DNA of 64,000 nt from G963663315 sp965116335 (lineage in GTDB: Bacteria > Pseudomonadota > Gammaproteobacteria > Arenicellales > Poriferihabitantaceae), in the NCBI GenBank assembly GCA_965116335.1, contig OZ220677.1, positions 2,418,001 through 2,482,000 on the forward strand, written 5' to 3'. The notes below the pieces were generated by a model. The model was given only the letters and a program-made list of their open reading frames with translations. It was not told the DNA's origin and ran no database searches. Within the stretch, counting starts at the first letter, position 1. The number at the start of each line of letters is the position of its first letter. A program made the translations under genes and the position numbers. Shown one piece after another: positions 62,701-64,000 of the stretch.

Positions 62701-63284
62701 GAGTGTTCGCAGGCATCATGGGATCGATGCGGGTGTCCAAAACAAGACGGGGAAAAATGGCGTTTGTCGTTCTCGACAATGAGATGCACCGGGTTGAGAT
62801 CATTCTGTTCCCGGAGAAACTCAACCAGTATTCCTCTATCCTGCAAAAGGAAAACCTGTTGATTGCCTTTGGCCAGTTCAGTACCGATGAGTTTACCGGG
62901 GGGTGTCAGATGCACGTGGAAAAAATCTGTGAGCTGGATGAGCTGCGTCGACAATGTCTGCTCAGACTGGATTTGAATTTGTCCCAGGAGGCGTTGACGC
63001 CGGACAGAATCGGGGAGTTGCGATCCGTTCTGGGGCCGTACTGCGGGGGTAATGATGATTATTCTGTCGCGGTACAAATCTGTTATGTCCGGCACTCCGG
63101 TGAGGCCGGGCTATTGAGGCTCGGTGATGGATGGAGAGTGAACCCGGAGCAAGAACTGTTCGCGGAACTGGAAAATCAGTTCGGGGCAGACAATATCAGC
63201 TGCCACTATGACCCGTATTCGTGGGAGCAGTTTCTACCGGGCAAGCCGGGTACCGGACAAAATGCGAATGCCTGGCCCGTTTAA
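59745..63284 (+). CDS. dnaE: DNA polymerase III alpha subunit
   Basis: The replicative polymerase, 1179 residues from the ATG at 59745 (earlier in-frame starts overlap rnhB and lack similarity). The N-terminal PHP domain begins FVHLHLHSEFSLADGIVRID. The catalytic core has GPGRGSGAGSLVAWATGITD and SLPDFDIDFCVDGRDRVIEY (two catalytic Asp), and later YQEQVMEIARSMAGYTLGGA. The helix-hairpin-helix, OB-fold and tau-binding regions occupy the last 350 residues (GVFAGIMGSMRVSKTRRGKM in the OB fold). Confidence 0.97.
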   Translation: MTEAFVHLHLHSEFSLADGIVRIDALAAGCAQFQQPAVALTDLSNLYGMVKFYRACLAKGVKPIIGCDVWVSNPGSGKSVDRATLLCTDNTGYRNFCKLLTDAYLRGSVNDRIVIAWPELAGASQGLLCLVDEHQGFVANLAAQRREPELPEYVDQYHRVFGDRLYFSISRIGVAGERDYISRALQLSARYDIGLVATNRVVFIRREEFEAHEIRVCINNGRVLNDSRRPRDYTDQQYLKSTQEMIELFSDIPAAISNAIGIAKRCNVFLDFDQDHLPQYPEAGEQAEASLLREYAEDGLARRFNLSALYQPDGSCTVGQEYIDRMNMELEVIENMGYPGYFLIVADFVKWARNNEIPVGPGRGSGAGSLVAWATGITDLDPLAYGLLFERFLNPERVSLPDFDIDFCVDGRDRVIEYVAERYGHDQVAQIITFGTMAAKAVVRDVGRVMGLAYGFVDQIAKLIPFEVGMTLQKALTREQLLKERYDNQEEVQTLIDTALQLEGIARNVGKHAGGVVIAPKPLTEYTPLYADPHLNQAITQLDKDDLESVGLIKFDFLGVRTLTILDAAVKMANQHRADNGEALIDLGQIPLDDAATFEFLRSGRTIAIFQIESRGARELLIRAHPQTFEDLVALVALYRPGPLQSGMVDDFVNRKAGREAIVYSHPQLEPILKSTYGVIIYQEQVMEIARSMAGYTLGGADLLRKAMGKKLPEEMAKQRETFVNGAMERGVDQKLADSIFTLMDKFAGYGFNRSHSVAYALIAWQSAWMKTHHPAAFMAAALSAEMDKTERVVILLADSKLLGIIILPPNINSSSYTFRAIDDNKVSYGLGALKGIGQGVVENIMDEREKNGEYKSLPEFCRRVDMRKINKRVLEVLIKSGAMDVLGDNRATLMHAIDDAIKAADQHKQDLQAGQFDMFGIQESSPKQTESIRIPDWTDEQRLVAEKETLGLYLSGHPYRRYARELASISDSDAPSRDFSSPGNGVFAGIMGSMRVSKTRRGKMAFVVLDNEMHRVEIILFPEKLNQYSSILQKENLLIAFGQFSTDEFTGGCQMHVEKICELDELRRQCLLRLDLNLSQEALTPDRIGELRSVLGPYCGGNDDYSVAVQICYVRHSGEAGLLRLGDGWRVNPEQELFAELENQFGADNISCHYDPYSWEQFLPGKPGTGQNANAWPV

Positions 63285-64000
63285 CGAAAACAACTGTGTC
63301 GTCGCGCAACAGCCTTGCGCGAACCGCTGGCTCCTGTTTCGTGATCCGGTTCATGTGTTTTCTTCTGCGGATGTTGGGCAGGTGCGTGCGGTTCTGGAGC
63401 AGACCGGGCACCAGGTGGAGCAGTATCAGCAATTTGCGGCGGGCTTTATAAGCTATGAGGCCTCTCCCGCTTTTGACAGACATTTCCCGGAACGCTCCAC
63501 CGGGCAGTTCCCGACAATCTGGTTCGGGATATATGACCGATATGAGGTGATTGATTTTCCTGAAAATACAGCGGACGGGAGGAGCACCCACATATTGGAC
63601 TGGGAGCTTTCGCTCACGGAGGGGGATTATCGAGCAGCGTTGACCAGAATAAAAGACTATATCCGGGAAGGGGATGCCTATCAGGTGAATTATTCCTTCC
63701 GCCTCAGGGCTGACTGCGAGGTCGACAGTTGGTCGCTGTTCGTGCAGATGGTGCACTCCCAGAATCTGGCCAACCAGCCCGGCTATTGTGTTTATGTAAA
63801 TACCGATGACTGGGCGGTTTGCTCCGCTTCTCCAGAGTTGTTCCTGAACCTGGATCAACGTGTTCTGACATCCAGGCCGATGAAGGGCACCGCCGCACGT
63901 GGATATAGCTATCAGGATGATATTGAAATCGGACAGCGATTGCGGGAATCCGGCAAAAATCGCGCTGAAAACATCATGATTACGGATATGGTCAGAAACG
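63262..64000 (+). CDS. pabB: Aminodeoxychorismate synthase component I, 3' end cut by the window
   Basis: PabB converts chorismate to 4-amino-4-deoxychorismate for folate. The frame is open from the ATG at 63262 (or 63268) to the window end, about 246 residues. The N-terminal NRWLLFRDPVHVFSS, the QFAAGFISYEASPAFD segment, and YIREGDAYQVNYSFRL followed by ASPELFLNL and SRPMKGTAARG are family signatures. It overlaps dnaE by 23 bases; accA normally follows dnaE in this position. It could alternatively be a PabB-PabC fusion, since the C-terminus is not visible. Confidence 0.88.
   Translation, partial: MRMPGPFNENNCVVAQQPCANRWLLFRDPVHVFSSADVGQVRAVLEQTGHQVEQYQQFAAGFISYEASPAFDRHFPERSTGQFPTIWFGIYDRYEVIDFPENTADGRSTHILDWELSLTEGDYRAALTRIKDYIREGDAYQVNYSFRLRADCEVDSWSLFVQMVHSQNLANQPGYCVYVNTDDWAVCSASPELFLNLDQRVLTSRPMKGTAARGYSYQDDIEIGQRLRESGKNRAENIMITDMVRN

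Noticed and set aside
1..64000. tRNA or rRNA genes
   Set aside because: Spacers were read for cloverleaf landmarks and rRNA ends; nothing convincing was found. The GGATCACC octamers resemble the 16S end but are only a tandem repeat.

Overview
The window is from a gammaproteobacterium, probably uncultured. The evidence is the Gram-negative outer-membrane cluster in its usual gammaproteobacterial order (rpsB-tsf-frr-uppS-cdsA-dxr-rseP-bamA-skp-lpxD-fabZ-lpxA-lpxB-rnhB-dnaE), a glnD-map pair divergent from rpsB, an LpoB/YcfL lipoprotein set, yggS-proC-yggT, an AmpG-type permease and autotransporters. I cannot name a genus.

Layout. 1-2362: precorrin (aerobic-type) cobalamin genes cobL and cobH on the minus strand behind a cobalamin riboswitch. 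2650-3137: a ParD-like/RelE-type toxin-antitoxin pair. 3200-6400: a Calx-beta autotransporter (minus) with an 8-bp tandem array in its leader. 6783-7439: a DUF6884/YaaA-like gene. 7928-12456: a polyamine-type ABC importer operon with an internal terminator. 12496-20874: housekeeping genes, namely a ClpP-fold membrane protein, a fold-type-II PLP enzyme, pyrE, an AmpG-like permease, yggT, a frameshifted proC, yggS and argC.

20875-34260 is an accessory region. It opens with a small ORF carrying a 12-C tract. An envelope operon follows: LpoB, COG3014 lipoprotein, YcfL-like protein, a secreted unknown, an intimin-type inverse autotransporter barrel, and a DUF4189 lipoprotein split by an IS630 element. 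After it come an orphan AbrB protein, a HigA-like XRE protein, an exact 99-bp copy of the 3' end of argC, a DUF3782-type protein, intact IS481 and IS1380 elements, and remnants of a Fic gene. 34274-36278: an Fe-S flavin reductase and a TauE-type permease. 36735-41090: a second, larger autotransporter with nearly the same barrel, promoter and tandem array as the first.

41421-64000 is core genome: an AmgK-like kinase, glnD and map on the minus strand, then the long plus-strand translation/envelope/lipid A cluster ending in dnaE and a partial pabB. pyrH, normally between tsf and frr, is missing there. Spacers throughout carry three families of short palindromic repeats, called A, B and C below. 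No rRNA, tRNA or CRISPR array was recognised.

The most unusual signals are the two paralogous autotransporters with 8- versus 14-copy arrays starting at the predicted transcription start, the poly-C ORF in front of the LpoB operon, and the exact argC-tail repeat bracketing that operon. Together they suggest variable expression of surface proteins on a recently rearranged segment.
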